NCBI GenBank assembly: GCA_021736205.1
Contig: JAIPGF010000007.1
Location: 1 to 64,000, forward strand
Length of the DNA: 64,000 bases
Direction: 5' to 3'
Source of the DNA: Candidatus Izemoplasma sp.
GTDB lineage: Bacteria; Bacillota_I; Bacilli_A; Izemoplasmatales; Izemoplasmataceae
Below are positions 34,680 to 47,031 of this stretch, in pieces. The notes beneath the pieces were generated by a model, which was not told where the DNA came from, made no database searches, and saw only the letters and a program-made list of their open reading frames with translations. The translations under genes were made by a program, and so were the position numbers. How positions within the stretch are numbered: the first letter of the stretch is position 1; each line of letters begins with the position of its first letter.

Positions 34680-34732
34680 CAATTAAGGTGACTAAAAAAA
34701 ATTACATGATATAATTTAATAGGAGAATTAAA

Positions 34733-34993
34733 ATGAGAATTGATAAGTTTTTAAAAGTATCTCGCATCATTAAGAGACGATCAGTTGCTAAAAAGGTCGC
34801 AAATAATGACCGGATAGAAATTAATGATAAAATTGCTAAAGCTAGTTCTGAAGTAGATACTGGCGATATAATTAAAATAAGTTTTGGCAATAAGATTGTA
34901 ACAGTAAAAATACTAGAAATACTTAATTCAACAAAAAAAGAAGATGCAGATAGTATGTTTGAAATCTTAGAAGAAACATATATAAAGGACTGA
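34733..34993 (+). CDS. rqcP: S4-domain ribosome quality-control protein RqcP
   Basis: An 86-residue RNA-binding protein of the Hsp15/YabO group. In Bacillus, RqcP binds stalled 50S-peptidyl-tRNA complexes and assists RqcH in adding C-terminal alanine tails. The S4 fold is seen in MRIDKFLKVSRIIKRRSVAK, then GDIIKISFGNKIVTVKILE. Its size and lack of other domains separate it from RsuA or ribosomal protein uS4. AGGAG precedes ATG 34733. It is followed after 4 bp by the zinc-binding lipoprotein gene. Confidence 0.9.
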   Translation: MRIDKFLKVSRIIKRRSVAKKVANNDRIEINDKIAKASSEVDTGDIIKISFGNKIVTVKILEILNSTKKEDADSMFEILEETYIKD

Positions 34994-34997
34994 TATT

Positions 34998-35981
34998 ATG
35001 AAAAAAATACTTTCAGTATTGTTAATTTTTATAACACTTGTTACTCTTAGTGCTTGTAACAACACTAGCAATAATGAAAAACCCGTTGTTTATACAACAG
35101 TGTATCCCATAAAATATCTTGTTGAAGAGATAGCTGGAGATTTAGTTGAAGTTAGACGTGTGCCGGGGAGTAATGTACACAGTGAATCAATTGATTGGGG
35201 GGCACAAGATATTATTGCTATGAATAATGCAATCTATCTATTTTATGTAGGAGAAGGCTTAGATAATTACATCTCAGATAACAAAGAAAGCACCTTTAGT
35301 GATGGCAATGTGGAACTTGTGAAAATGTCATCATATGTGGAATTAAATGAAATTTGTGTATCTGATTATCACGATGAAGAAGAGGTCACTCACGATGAAG
35401 AAACAACAACTGAATCAGGAGAATTAGTATGTGATTCTAATAATATCATGACAGATCCTCATTTTTGGTTAGATCCAGTTCGAATGAAAGAAGCAGCCAA
35501 TATTGTTAGAGATAAACTTATTAGTTATTTTCCAGAAAAAAGAACAATCTTTGAAAATAATTATGTCAGTTTAAGAATTATGTTAGAAAAGTTACATGAT
35601 GATTATGAAATAATGGCTCAAGGAGCTATTAAACCTATCATTACAACGGTTAAGCTCTTTAGTTATTGGCATGCAAGATATGATATAGAAATCATTTCTT
35701 TAACGAGCTCCCTTCATTCTTCTGATACAAATCCTGGAGAAATTATTGCGTTTTTAGATATTGCAACTCGTAAAAATATCCATTATATTCTATTTGAGAA
35801 ATATTCAAACTCTCCAATAGGAGAGAAACTTTTCTCTGAACTATATGCAATTGATCAAACCGCCTCAAGAAAAGACCTTCATGGATTAGGTAATATAACG
35901 AAAGAAGAACAAAGTCAAGCAGCCGACTATATTTCTCTAATGTATGACAACTTGGAAGTGCTTAAGTTGGCTACTAAATAA
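34998..35981 (+). CDS. Zinc/manganese ABC transporter substrate-binding lipoprotein (ZnuA/TroA family)
   Basis: A 327-residue cluster A-1 binding protein. The lipoprotein signal ends at LSAC with C20 as the lipidated residue. Metal-binding family positions include the histidine in VHSESIDW, the DPHFWLDP histidine, the YWHARYD histidine and a late acidic residue. A His/Asp/Glu-rich loop (YHDEEEVTHDEETTTE, near residues 124-140) is the expected flexible metal-gathering segment of zinc-type members. No ATPase or permease genes are adjacent, so partners must be elsewhere. AAAGGAC precedes the ATG. Confidence 0.9.
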   Translation: MKKILSVLLIFITLVTLSACNNTSNNEKPVVYTTVYPIKYLVEEIAGDLVEVRRVPGSNVHSESIDWGAQDIIAMNNAIYLFYVGEGLDNYISDNKESTFSDGNVELVKMSSYVELNEICVSDYHDEEEVTHDEETTTESGELVCDSNNIMTDPHFWLDPVRMKEAANIVRDKLISYFPEKRTIFENNYVSLRIMLEKLHDDYEIMAQGAIKPIITTVKLFSYWHARYDIEIISLTSSLHSSDTNPGEIIAFLDIATRKNIHYILFEKYSNSPIGEKLFSELYAIDQTASRKDLHGLGNITKEEQSQAADYISLMYDNLEVLKLATK

Positions 35982-36024
35982 ACTTGACTTGAATTACTTT
36001 ATTTATTCTTTCAATATGTTATAA

Positions 36025-37550
<1,526 letters not shown>

Positions 37551-37551
<1 letters not shown>

Positions 37552-37578
37552 AAGAGTGATTAATTCACTCTTTTTTTT
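37551..37578 (+). terminator. Terminator of lysS
   Basis: AAAGAGTGA (37551-37559), loop TTAAT, TCACTC (37565-37570), then eight T. The stem starts at the last base of the stop codon. Confidence 0.9.
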
Positions 37579-37640
37579 AGCGTTTTAGTTAGTTTTTAAT
37601 TCAAACTATGATATATTAGCAAGTGAAAGGAGAAAAACCT

Positions 37641-38552
37641 ATGATTTATGATAATATATACAGTTTAATTGGCAATACACCGATTGTTGATATTTCTGAC
37701 TTTGATTCCTCAGTGAATCCAAAAGTCTATTTGAAATTAGAATGGTATAATCCTGGTGGAAGTATTAAAGATCGTATTGCAATTAACATGATTGAAGAAG
37801 CAGAAAAGGCAGGATTACTTAAAAAAGGCGATACAATTATTGAACCAACAAGTGGTAACACAGGAATTGGAATTGCTTTGGTTGCTGCCTCTAAAGGCTA
37901 CAAAGCAATCTTAACAATGCCGGATAGTTTAAGTATTGAACGCAGAAAGATTCTAAGAGGTTATGGTGCTAAGCTTATCCTTACTGATGCTGAAAAAGGA
38001 ATGAAAGAATCGATTAGAGTTGCCAAAGAATTAGTTGATAAACATAATTATTTCATGCCAATGCAATTTAAAAACATTAATAATCCTAAAGCACATATGA
38101 AATACACAGCCCTTGAGATTTTAAAAGACTTACCTTCGATTGATACATTTGTTGCAGCTGTTGGAACCGGTGGCACTATTACCGGTGTAGGAACTATTTT
38201 AAAAGAAGAACTTAACGATATTAGTATCAAGGCAGTTGAACCAAAGACAAGCGCTGTTTTAAGTGGTGAAGAACCTGGCAAACATAAAATCCAAGGAATT
38301 GGTGCGGGATTCATCCCTGATATCTTAGATACAACAGTTTATGATGAAGTAATCAAAGTTACTGATGATGAATCATTTGATACAGCTAGAAGACTAGCAA
38401 AAGATTTTGGATTGTTTGTGGGTATCTCAACTGGAGCTAATGTAGCTGCTGCATTTAAAGTGGCCAAAATGTATCCTAATAAAAAAGTTATTTTAACTGT
38501 CTCCCCTTCAAACGCAGAACGTTATTTATCAACTGATTTATTTACTCAATAG
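37641..38552 (+). CDS. cysK: Cysteine synthase (O-acetylserine sulfhydrylase)
   Basis: A 303-residue PLP enzyme making L-cysteine from O-acetylserine and sulphide. The PLP lysine is in PGGSIKDRIA, the substrate loop in EPTSGNTGIGIAL, and the phosphate-binding loop in GTGGTITGVG. The end FVGISTGANVAAAFK is typical. I chose ATG 37641, with AAAGGAGA upstream. The serine acetyltransferase needed to make its substrate is encoded 0.8 kb away at 39355-39903 on the other strand, so the two-step pathway from serine is complete in the window. Confidence 0.96.
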   Translation: MIYDNIYSLIGNTPIVDISDFDSSVNPKVYLKLEWYNPGGSIKDRIAINMIEEAEKAGLLKKGDTIIEPTSGNTGIGIALVAASKGYKAILTMPDSLSIERRKILRGYGAKLILTDAEKGMKESIRVAKELVDKHNYFMPMQFKNINNPKAHMKYTALEILKDLPSIDTFVAAVGTGGTITGVGTILKEELNDISIKAVEPKTSAVLSGEEPGKHKIQGIGAGFIPDILDTTVYDEVIKVTDDESFDTARRLAKDFGLFVGISTGANVAAAFKVAKMYPNKKVILTVSPSNAERYLSTDLFTQ

Positions 38553-38651
38553 AAAAAGGGCTGTTAAAAATAGCCAGATGATAAATTATGTCGCTAACAC
38601 ATAAAAAAAAATCGTTGTCTGCATTTCTCTATGAATGGTTTTAGAAATACT

Positions 38652-38679
38652 AAAAAAACGCTGAAATCAGCGTTTTTTT
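38652..38679. terminator. Bidirectional terminator
   Basis: AAAAAAACGCTGA and TCAGCGTTTTTTT form a 13-bp stem with a two-base loop, giving T-runs on both strands. It separates cysK from the convergent acetyltransferase gene. The 100 bases between the cysK stop and this stem show nothing recognisable. Confidence 0.85.
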
Positions 38680-38712
38680 ATATTTTGACTCAAAAGAAAG
38701 AATAAAAAATTA

Positions 38713-39315
38713 TTATTTCGTTTCTTTCTGGTCTTTTTTAAAGAATATGTTTGATAGTAACTGATTATCGTACTTTACTATCTCATCTTTTGATAAAGGA
38801 ATTTTGTGTAATTCTTTGAACATACCATCTTTCCCTTTTAAAAATCCTCTAACGAGTTCTTTAGATAAAAATTCATCAAAATTATCACCTTGTACAGTTG
38901 TTATACCATGGTGTTTCGCATTGACATAGCCAAACCGTTTATAATAGTCAGGGTCACCAAAAATAACAACAGCGCCATACCCCATCTCTTTAGCTTCTTT
39001 GTGCGCTTTTTTTATTAACATTGTACCAATGCCTTTTTGTTGATAGAAGGGATGAACCACAATTGGACAAATAGTTAAAATCTTATGTGTTTCATTGTGA
39101 TGCTTTAATTCTGCATCATATAAAGCAATATAACCAACGAGTTTTCCTTCCTCTTCAGCAATGAAAGCAAGATTCTTATTAAAACAAGGTAATTTTCTAG
39201 TTTTATGGATGATATAATGTTCATCACATGCCACATTCATATGATTCCAAAAAGCTTCTCGTGTAAGCCATTCAATTCTTGTATTATCATTTGGTGTTGC
39301 TTGTCTTATTATCAT
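38713..39315 (-). CDS. GNAT-family N-acetyltransferase
   Basis: A 200-residue acetyl-CoA-dependent transferase. The N-terminus MIIRQATPNDNTRIEWLTREAF and the acetyl-CoA-binding segment VVHPFYQQKGIGTMLIKKAHKEA (Q/R-x-x-G-x-G/A loop) are diagnostic. VVIFGDPDYYKRFGYVNA is the YhbS/YhbO-like subgroup signature. That subgroup acts on unknown small molecules or proteins. It lies 39 bp downstream of cysE in the same direction and may be co-transcribed. The substrate is not predictable. Confidence 0.9.
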   Translation of the reverse strand: MIIRQATPNDNTRIEWLTREAFWNHMNVACDEHYIIHKTRKLPCFNKNLAFIAEEEGKLVGYIALYDAELKHHNETHKILTICPIVVHPFYQQKGIGTMLIKKAHKEAKEMGYGAVVIFGDPDYYKRFGYVNAKHHGITTVQGDNFDEFLSKELVRGFLKGKDGMFKELHKIPLSKDEIVKYDNQLLSNIFFKKDQKETK

Positions 39316-39354
39316 AATTCCCTTTCAGTACGTTTGTTTTGTTATCTTCGTTTT

Positions 39355-39903
39355 TTATTTGTCTGAAAGACTGCATTCATAATCATCAAAATCTTTTGTT
39401 TTTATAACCTTTGCTGGCATTCCAACAGCTGTACTATTAGCTGGAATATCATGAATCACTACGGCATTAGCTCCAATTTTAGAGTTCTTACCAATTTTAA
39501 TGTTTCCTAAAATTTTTGCTCCAGCAGCAACCATTACACCATCACAAAGACTTGGATGTCTTTTAGCACTAGAATCATTACCTGTACCACCCAATGTTAC
39601 TTGATGGTAAATTAATACAAAATCACCAATATAAGCAGTTTCTCCAATAACAGTTCCTGTACCATGATCAATTATAAAATTTTTACCAATTGTAGCAGCA
39701 GGATGTATTTCTACGCCTGTTAAGAAACGAGCAAAACTACTAATAATTCTGGCAATTAGTTTAAGTTTGATTATCCAAAACATGTGCGCTATTCTATAAA
39801 ACCAAACAGCATGCATTCCTGAATGGGATAAAAGTACTTCTAATGTATGTCTTACAGCGGGATCTTTTCTCTTTAAATAAGCAATATCACTTCTAATTCC
39901 CAC
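39355..39903 (-). CDS. cysE: Serine O-acetyltransferase
   Basis: A 182-residue enzyme making O-acetylserine from serine and acetyl-CoA for cysteine synthesis. The left-handed beta-helix hexapeptides ([40 protein letters not shown]) include the catalytic HG in DHGTG. The N-terminal helical domain is short, as in the Firmicutes form. The start is GTG at 39903, with GAGGTGATACC upstream. It pairs functionally with cysK. The C-terminus is short, and whether it carries the CysK-binding isoleucine end is doubtful (it ends SLSDK). Confidence 0.95.
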   Translation of the reverse strand: MGIRSDIAYLKRKDPAVRHTLEVLLSHSGMHAVWFYRIAHMFWIIKLKLIARIISSFARFLTGVEIHPAATIGKNFIIDHGTGTVIGETAYIGDFVLIYHQVTLGGTGNDSSAKRHPSLCDGVMVAAGAKILGNIKIGKNSKIGANAVVIHDIPANSTAVGMPAKVIKTKDFDDYECSLSDK

Positions 39904-39961
39904 GGTATCACCTCACTTAATAGTAATTATACCCTAGGAAGTAACTATGTCTAAATAATAC

Positions 39962-39997
39962 ACAAAAGAAAGCACTTTCACTAGTTGAAAGTGCCTT
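39962..39997 (-). terminator. Terminator after the gene at 40011
   Basis: GCACTTTCA (39972-39980) pairs with TGAAAGTGC (39986-39994). On the minus strand the stem is followed by TTTCTTTTG. Confidence 0.75.
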
Positions 39998-40010
39998 TAT
40001 ATATTACTAA

Positions 40011-40601
40011 CTATATGTCTTCACCTACCACAAAAGTATCCTCTTCATAAATAAAAATACCCAATGTTTCAGCAATTTCTACAAAAATATCTACAATGCT
40101 TTCATATTGATAATCGATTTGTTCATCTACCTGTCTAAGTACTTCATTAACTCTATCATGTATATAGGTTAAATTATTTTGACGATCCATAATCATATCT
40201 TCAATCTCAACTTCAAGATTACTAAATAGTTCTTCATCGTATTCTACATCACTTGTCTCTATATCTTTTCTAAAGTCTAGAATAAAAAGCAAATACAACA
40301 ATAGTTCACTATATTCTAAAAAGTCATCCCAATCTGAGTCAAATATTTTTTCAAAATATATTTTTATAAGCTCAAATTGTTCATATATATAATGGAATCC
40401 AATTTGAAAAATACTTTTTAAGTCATCGTCAATTCCTTGTTCATCACAGACTTGATTATAAATGTAATCAAGTACTACAATTATTGGTTCAAAACGCTCA
40501 TATATTAGACTATTTTTTTCTTTAAACTTCTCGATTAGGTCATGGGTTTCTAATTTCCAAGACGCATAATCGCGATATATTCGATCATCCAAGTGCGACA
40601 T
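40011..40601 (-). CDS. Unknown acidic helical protein
   Basis: I do not recognise this 196-residue protein. It is strongly acidic, rich in Asp, Glu, Ile, Leu, Phe and Tyr, and appears wholly helical (EQFELIKIYFEKIFDSDWDD and VEIEDMIMDRQNNLTYIHDR). It has no signal peptide and no clear transmembrane helix, although SELLLYLLFILDF is hydrophobic. Its ATG at 40601 lies inside the 3' end of the ZIP transporter gene (17-bp overlap), so the two are probably translated together. A role linked to zinc uptake is only a guess from position. Confidence 0.7.
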   Translation of the reverse strand: MSHLDDRIYRDYASWKLETHDLIEKFKEKNSLIYERFEPIIVVLDYIYNQVCDEQGIDDDLKSIFQIGFHYIYEQFELIKIYFEKIFDSDWDDFLEYSELLLYLLFILDFRKDIETSDVEYDEELFSNLEVEIEDMIMDRQNNLTYIHDRVNEVLRQVDEQIDYQYESIVDIFVEIAETLGIFIYEEDTFVVGEDI

Positions 40602-41403
40602 CAAGCATCATCATGACAGTAAATCCTACCATGGCTCCTATGGTTGCAATTTTTGTTGTTTTCATCATTTGTGATTCTGGAATAAGTTCTTCTACTACAA
40701 CATATATCATTGCACCAGCAGCAAAACTTAGACTAAATGGTAATATTGAACGCAACGTAACTGCTAGTATAGCGCCTATAACTCCTGCAATAGGTTCTAC
40801 CATTCCACTAAATTGTCCTAATAAAAATGATTTAGTGCGTGACATTCCTTCTCGTCTAAGTGGAATACTTACAGCAGCTCCTTCGGGAAAGTTTTGTAAC
40901 CCAATCCCAATAGCAAGGGCAATTGCTCCCCCTATTGCAGTACTCGCTACAACACTGCCACCAGCAATAGTCGATGCATAACCAAAAGCAACACCAACGG
41001 CAAGACCTTCTGGTATATTATGTAGCGTAATTGCTAGCACAAGCAATACACTTCTTCTCCAAGACGAATTAACTCCTTCTCGGTGATTTGTTAATACATG
41101 AATGTGTGGTAAATATCGATCAACTAAAAGTAAAAATAAACCTCCTGATAAAAATCCAAGTGCTGCCTGTAACCAAGGAATCATATCAAGTTCTTCCGCT
41201 AATTCTATACCAGGGCTTAATAAACTCCAAAACGATGCAGCTATCATTACACCAGCACTAAATCCTAGCATACCATTTAAAAGTTTTTTTGATATATTCT
41301 TAAAGGGAAATACTAAACTTGCACCTAAAGCAGTTACAGCATAAGTAAATAACGTTCCATATAATGCAGCTAATACAGGATGTTGATAAGCATATTCAAT
41401 CAT
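40585..41403 (-). CDS. ZIP-family zinc transporter
   Basis: A 272-residue membrane protein with eight predicted helices that imports zinc or related divalent metals. The signature in helix 4, HNIPEGLAVGVAFG, and the helix 5 motif NFPEGAAVSIPL carry the metal-binding His, Asn and Glu residues (GufA/ZupT-like; the second motif begins QNFPEG). The loop between helices 3 and 4 has HIHVLTNHREG. It is followed by a translationally overlapping unknown gene and preceded by fba in the same direction 5 bp away. An orphan zinc-binding lipoprotein is encoded at 34998. Confidence 0.92.
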   Translation of the reverse strand: MIEYAYQHPVLAALYGTLFTYAVTALGASLVFPFKNISKKLLNGMLGFSAGVMIAASFWSLLSPGIELAEELDMIPWLQAALGFLSGGLFLLLVDRYLPHIHVLTNHREGVNSSWRRSVLLVLAITLHNIPEGLAVGVAFGYASTIAGGSVVASTAIGGAIALAIGIGLQNFPEGAAVSIPLRREGMSRTKSFLLGQFSGMVEPIAGVIGAILAVTLRSILPFSLSFAAGAMIYVVVEELIPESQMMKTTKIATIGAMVGFTVMMMLDVALG

Positions 41404-41408
41404 ATTAT

Positions 41409-42275
41409 CTACGCCTTATTAACTGATCCGAAAATCTCCATTTTTTCTTTAACTTTAGCAATAATTGCTTTGTATCCTGGTAATAATAATTTACGTGGAT
41501 CGTATCCTTTACCTTCTAAGTCTTTTTTAGCTTCAATGTATTTTCTTGTTTCTTCAGCAAATACTAATTGTAATTCAGTATTTACATTAATTTTTGAAAC
41601 ACCAAGTGTAATAGCTTCTTGAACCATTTCTGTTGGAATTCCAGTTCCACCATGAAGAACTAAAGGCATTTGACCGGTAATATCTTGGATCTCTTTTAAG
41701 ACATCAAGTCTTAAACCTTTCCAATTTTTCGGATACTTACCATGAATATTTCCAATACCAGCAGCTAACATAGTAACACCTAAATCGGCTATACGTTTAC
41801 ATTCTTTAGGATCAGCAACTTCCCCTTCACCAACAACGCCATCTTCTTCTCCACCGATAGATCCAACTTCTGCTTCTACGCTAATGCCTTTTTCTTTAGC
41901 GTATTTAATAATTTCTTTTGTTTTCTGAACATTTTCATCAATTGGATAATGAGAGCCGTCAAACATAACACTACCAAATCCAGCTTCAATACATTCTTTA
42001 GCGCCTTCAAATGATCCGTGATCTAAATGGATTGATACAGGTACTGTTATATCTAAATTTTTCATCATTCCTTTAACCATACCTACAACCGTATCATATC
42101 CTGTCATATAACGTGAAGCACCTTCACTAACACCTAAAATAACTGGTGATTTCGCTTCTTCAGCAGCTGTTAAGATTGCTTTTGTCCATTCCAAGTTATT
42201 AATATTGAATTGGCCAATACCATATCCTTCTTTTCTTGCTTTTTCAAGCATTTCTTTTGCGGAAACAAGTCCCAT
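41409..42275 (-). CDS. fba: Fructose-bisphosphate aldolase, class II
   Basis: A 288-residue zinc-dependent glycolytic aldolase cleaving fructose 1,6-bisphosphate to two triose phosphates. The metal-binding HLDHGS (catalytic Asp and zinc His), VEAEVGSIGG (Glu), GNIHGKYP and LHGGTGIP (His) motifs are all intact. AGGAGG precedes ATG 42275. In Bacillus fba follows pyrG and spo0F. Here tldD/tldE stand between pyrG and fba, and no spo0F is present. Confidence 0.97.
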   Translation of the reverse strand: MGLVSAKEMLEKARKEGYGIGQFNINNLEWTKAILTAAEEAKSPVILGVSEGASRYMTGYDTVVGMVKGMMKNLDITVPVSIHLDHGSFEGAKECIEAGFGSVMFDGSHYPIDENVQKTKEIIKYAKEKGISVEAEVGSIGGEEDGVVGEGEVADPKECKRIADLGVTMLAAGIGNIHGKYPKNWKGLRLDVLKEIQDITGQMPLVLHGGTGIPTEMVQEAITLGVSKINVNTELQLVFAEETRKYIEAKKDLEGKGYDPRKLLLPGYKAIIAKVKEKMEIFGSVNKA

Positions 42276-42372
42276 AATTTATTCCTCCTATTATTATTTT
42301 TATTCGTTTTAATTATACAGTATACAGACCTCGTTGTAAACTAAATAGACTATTAAGATATGCATTTTAAGC

Positions 42373-42411
42373 AAACAAAAACACCACTATTAAAAGGTAT
42401 AGTGGTGTTTA
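42373..42411 (-). terminator. Terminator of tldD-tldE
   Basis: ACACCACTAT (42381-42390) pairs with ATAGTGGTGT (42399-42408). On the minus strand TTTTTGTTT follows. Confidence 0.88.
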
Positions 42412-42415
42412 TTTA

Positions 42416-43729
42416 TTAGTCACCCGATACTTGTAGAGATTTGATTTTTAATGATGGACTTCCAATGAATCCAAAATTAAATCGTAAATCATTACAGACA
42501 CCTGTAACATTTTTAAGTAAGTCTAAATAATTCCCAGCAATTGTGATTAATGAAACAGGTTTAATTATTTTTCCATCTTCAACTAAGAACCCTGATGCTT
42601 GTAAACTGAAATCTCCGCTGACAGGATTACATCCTGCATGTGTTCCTGCAAGATCTGTGATAATAAGTCCTTTTGTCATTGATTTTACTGCGTCATCAAA
42701 CTCTAAACTTCCAGATTTAAAATAGAAGTTAGAAGGCTTAATGCCATCAAGAGCACCGTTACCAGTTGATTTTGTATTAGCCTTTTTTGCAGTTTTTAAA
42801 TTGTGTAAGAATGTTTTAAGTTCTCCTTTATCAACCATTTTTTTATAACGGGTTGCGACACCTTCATCATCGAACGAACCAGATTTTGAGGATTTCTTTT
42901 TGAAGGGGTCGTCCACTAATGTTATATGTTCACTTCCGATTTTTTCATTCAATTTCCCTTTTAATAATGAAACGTCTTTTTGAACACTTTCAGCACTAAA
43001 CATTGTTACATGCGGTGCAAATAAACTTGCGCTTGCTAAGTTTTTAAGAAGAATTTCATATTGGCCGCTAGGAATACTTTTTGCTCCTAGTAAGCTAACT
43101 CCTTTATCTACTGCTTTTTTAGCAATATCATTAAGATCAAAATCAGCATAGTCATTGCTTTGAACATATTCAAATGCTGTACGTTGGTCTTCTCCGTTAT
43201 TCGTAATAACATAAACACCTAAGATGCCACTATTAACAAGTTTTTCTAGTTTTAACCCTTTAGAGTTTTCAATTCTAACATTCGTTTTTCCTTGTCCGAA
43301 AAATGCTTGTACAAATTTTACTCTATCATCTAAGTCTAAGGCTATCTTTTCAAGTTTTTCAGTATCCGCTATTTTCTGTTTGGCAGATATTTCTTCAATT
43401 GAATTATTGAATAATCCTGTTACTTCTTTGTATTTTTTGTCACCCTCATAAATGAAAACTTCATCTTCACTCGTTATTTCTTTTGCGCTAGCAATAACAC
43501 TATTAATGAGAAACTCAAACTCTTTTTCATTGATTTTTTCAGTTGAGACAGTTCCCATTTTTCCATCATAGATACCTTTTACTTTAAGTGATGCGCTATC
43601 AGAAATTTGATATTTGTCTAATTCACCTTTAAAGACTTCAATTTCAAAATTCGTACTTTCTGAAAAGTATACTTGAAGATCTTCAATACCTTTTTCTTTT
43701 GCTAATTTAAATAAATTATTAAAATTCAT
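42416..43729 (-). CDS. pmbA: TldE/PmbA, non-catalytic partner of TldD
   Basis: A 437-residue protein of the TldD/PmbA family lacking the HExxxH motif. In E. coli TldD and TldE form a heterodimeric metallopeptidase that processes small unfolded peptides such as microcin precursors and CcdA. Family features are NNGEDQRTAFEYV, DDEGVATRYKKMVDKGELKT and the C-terminal SGDFSLQASGFLVEDGKI. It starts at ATG 43729, overlapping the tldD stop, so subunits are made in step. There is no antibiotic peptide cluster nearby, so a housekeeping or peptide-processing role is likely. Confidence 0.93.
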   Translation of the reverse strand: MNFNNLFKLAKEKGIEDLQVYFSESTNFEIEVFKGELDKYQISDSASLKVKGIYDGKMGTVSTEKINEKEFEFLINSVIASAKEITSEDEVFIYEGDKKYKEVTGLFNNSIEEISAKQKIADTEKLEKIALDLDDRVKFVQAFFGQGKTNVRIENSKGLKLEKLVNSGILGVYVITNNGEDQRTAFEYVQSNDYADFDLNDIAKKAVDKGVSLLGAKSIPSGQYEILLKNLASASLFAPHVTMFSAESVQKDVSLLKGKLNEKIGSEHITLVDDPFKKKSSKSGSFDDEGVATRYKKMVDKGELKTFLHNLKTAKKANTKSTGNGALDGIKPSNFYFKSGSLEFDDAVKSMTKGLIITDLAGTHAGCNPVSGDFSLQASGFLVEDGKIIKPVSLITIAGNYLDLLKNVTGVCNDLRFNFGFIGSPSLKIKSLQVSGD

Positions 43730-45123
43730 TAGTTTGCTCCCTTCGTTCCACCAACAGTCATTTCAGAAACACGAATTGTTGGTTGCCCTACATCAGTAGG
43801 GATTGCTCCAGAAACACTTCCGCACATACCTTGTGCTCGGCTTAGGTTGTTTGCAACCATATCTACTTTCATTAAAGCGTCTTTACCAGTTCCAACTAAT
43901 GATGCACCTCTTACTGGTTCAGCAATTTTACCATCTCTAATGATGTATCCTTCACCAACAGCAAAGTTGAAGTCTCCAGTAGCCGGGTTAACACTTCCGC
44001 CACCCATTTTTTTAGCATAAAGACCATATTCTGTATTTGCAATGATTTCATCAAATGTAGATTCTCCATTGTCAATATATGTATTTGACATACGAGATGT
44101 TGGTTGGAATTTATAACTTTGTCTACGTCCAGAATTTGTTGGTTTGTCATTCATTCTTTTAGCATTGAGTTTATCAATCATATAAGAAGTTAAAACACCT
44201 TTATTTAAAAGGACACGTTTTTGTTGTTTGCATCCTTCATCATCAAACGTTGAACTTCCCCATGCATTTTCAATGGTTCCATCATCAATTGCTGTAACAA
44301 GATCACTTGCTACTTTTTGATTCTTTTTACCAGTAAACACACTTGTTCCTTTTGCTACAGAAGTTGCTTCTAAGCTATGTCCTACAGCTTCATGGAAAAT
44401 AACGCCACCAAAGCCATTATCAATAACAACAGGCATTTTACCGCTTGGTGATGGATCAGCATGTAACATTGTTACAGCGATTCTTGCCGCCTCTTTTGCT
44501 TCTTCTTCTACGTTTATTACATCAGAATAAAACTCAAACCCATAACTTCCACCAGGTCCATTAAATCCTGATTGCTTTGTTTCTTCATTAGCTGCAACAG
44601 CATTAATTGCTAAACGAGTTCTTACACGTGTATCATTCACATATGTTCCTTCTGTATTAGCAATCCAAACATTTTGGACATAATCTTGAAAACGTGAATG
44701 AACTTGGTTAATTTCATCATTATAATCACGAGCTGCTTTATCAGCTCTAAATAACAAATCTACTTTTTCTTTGATATCGACTTCATCAGGAAGTCGCTTA
44801 GCTTTGTGTCGATCACCTTTTTGTAATTTCCCTAATTCAAAAGTAATACCTTTTGATTCGCCAGGAAATGACGCTTTTAAATTATTTGCTAATTTTATTA
44901 AGTCTTTTTCTTCTTTACTATTGGTATAGCCATACACAGAATTGTATCCATCTGCAATCCTAATACCTATTCCAAATAGTTTTGTATTAGTTACATTCTC
45001 AATTTTACTTGATAAAAGTTTAGCAGTTGTACTGAATTTATCTTCAATAAAAATTTCAGCAAAATCTGCACTAGACTCAAGACATGTATCTAATACTTTT
45101 TTAATTAGTTTTTTATCTAACAT
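43729..45123 (-). CDS. tldD: Metallopeptidase TldD
   Basis: A 464-residue catalytic subunit of the TldD/E protease. The zinc motif FHEAVGHSLEA (HExxxH) is near residue 245, with the further ligand expected in the C-terminal part (YIDNGESTFDEI, ATGDFNFAVGEGYIIRDGK). I chose ATG 45123, preceded by AAGGAGGAAA. The frame reaches 10 codons further upstream without a ribosome site. The operon is tldD-pmbA and follows pyrG across a terminator. Confidence 0.95.
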   Translation of the reverse strand: MLDKKLIKKVLDTCLESSADFAEIFIEDKFSTTAKLLSSKIENVTNTKLFGIGIRIADGYNSVYGYTNSKEEKDLIKLANNLKASFPGESKGITFELGKLQKGDRHKAKRLPDEVDIKEKVDLLFRADKAARDYNDEINQVHSRFQDYVQNVWIANTEGTYVNDTRVRTRLAINAVAANEETKQSGFNGPGGSYGFEFYSDVINVEEEAKEAARIAVTMLHADPSPSGKMPVVIDNGFGGVIFHEAVGHSLEATSVAKGTSVFTGKKNQKVASDLVTAIDDGTIENAWGSSTFDDEGCKQQKRVLLNKGVLTSYMIDKLNAKRMNDKPTNSGRRQSYKFQPTSRMSNTYIDNGESTFDEIIANTEYGLYAKKMGGGSVNPATGDFNFAVGEGYIIRDGKIAEPVRGASLVGTGKDALMKVDMVANNLSRAQGMCGSVSGAIPTDVGQPTIRVSEMTVGGTKGAN

Positions 45124-45265
45124 ATTTTCCTCCTTAGTGTTAGTATCATACAAGAATTATACCACAAATTTGTTACTTTTACAAAATTTATAACTTAACG
45201 GTAAATGGCTTAACAAAGTCGTTTTATCTTTTAATGTAAGTGACGTTTTGGAAATTAATGTCACA

Positions 45266-45301
45266 AAGAAAAAAGCGACAACTTTGATTGAATTGTCGCT
45301 T
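45266..45301 (-). terminator. Terminator of pyrG
   Basis: AAGCGACAA (45273-45281) pairs with TTGTCGCTT (45293-45301). The minus strand continues TTTTC. It begins 6 bp past the pyrG stop. Confidence 0.88.
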
Positions 45302-45307
45302 GAAAAA

Positions 45308-46970
<1,663 letters not shown>

Positions 46971-47031
46971 CATATGTGCCCTCTAAAATTATACCAGAAG
47001 AAAAATTGAAATTCAATCAATAATTGTAGAA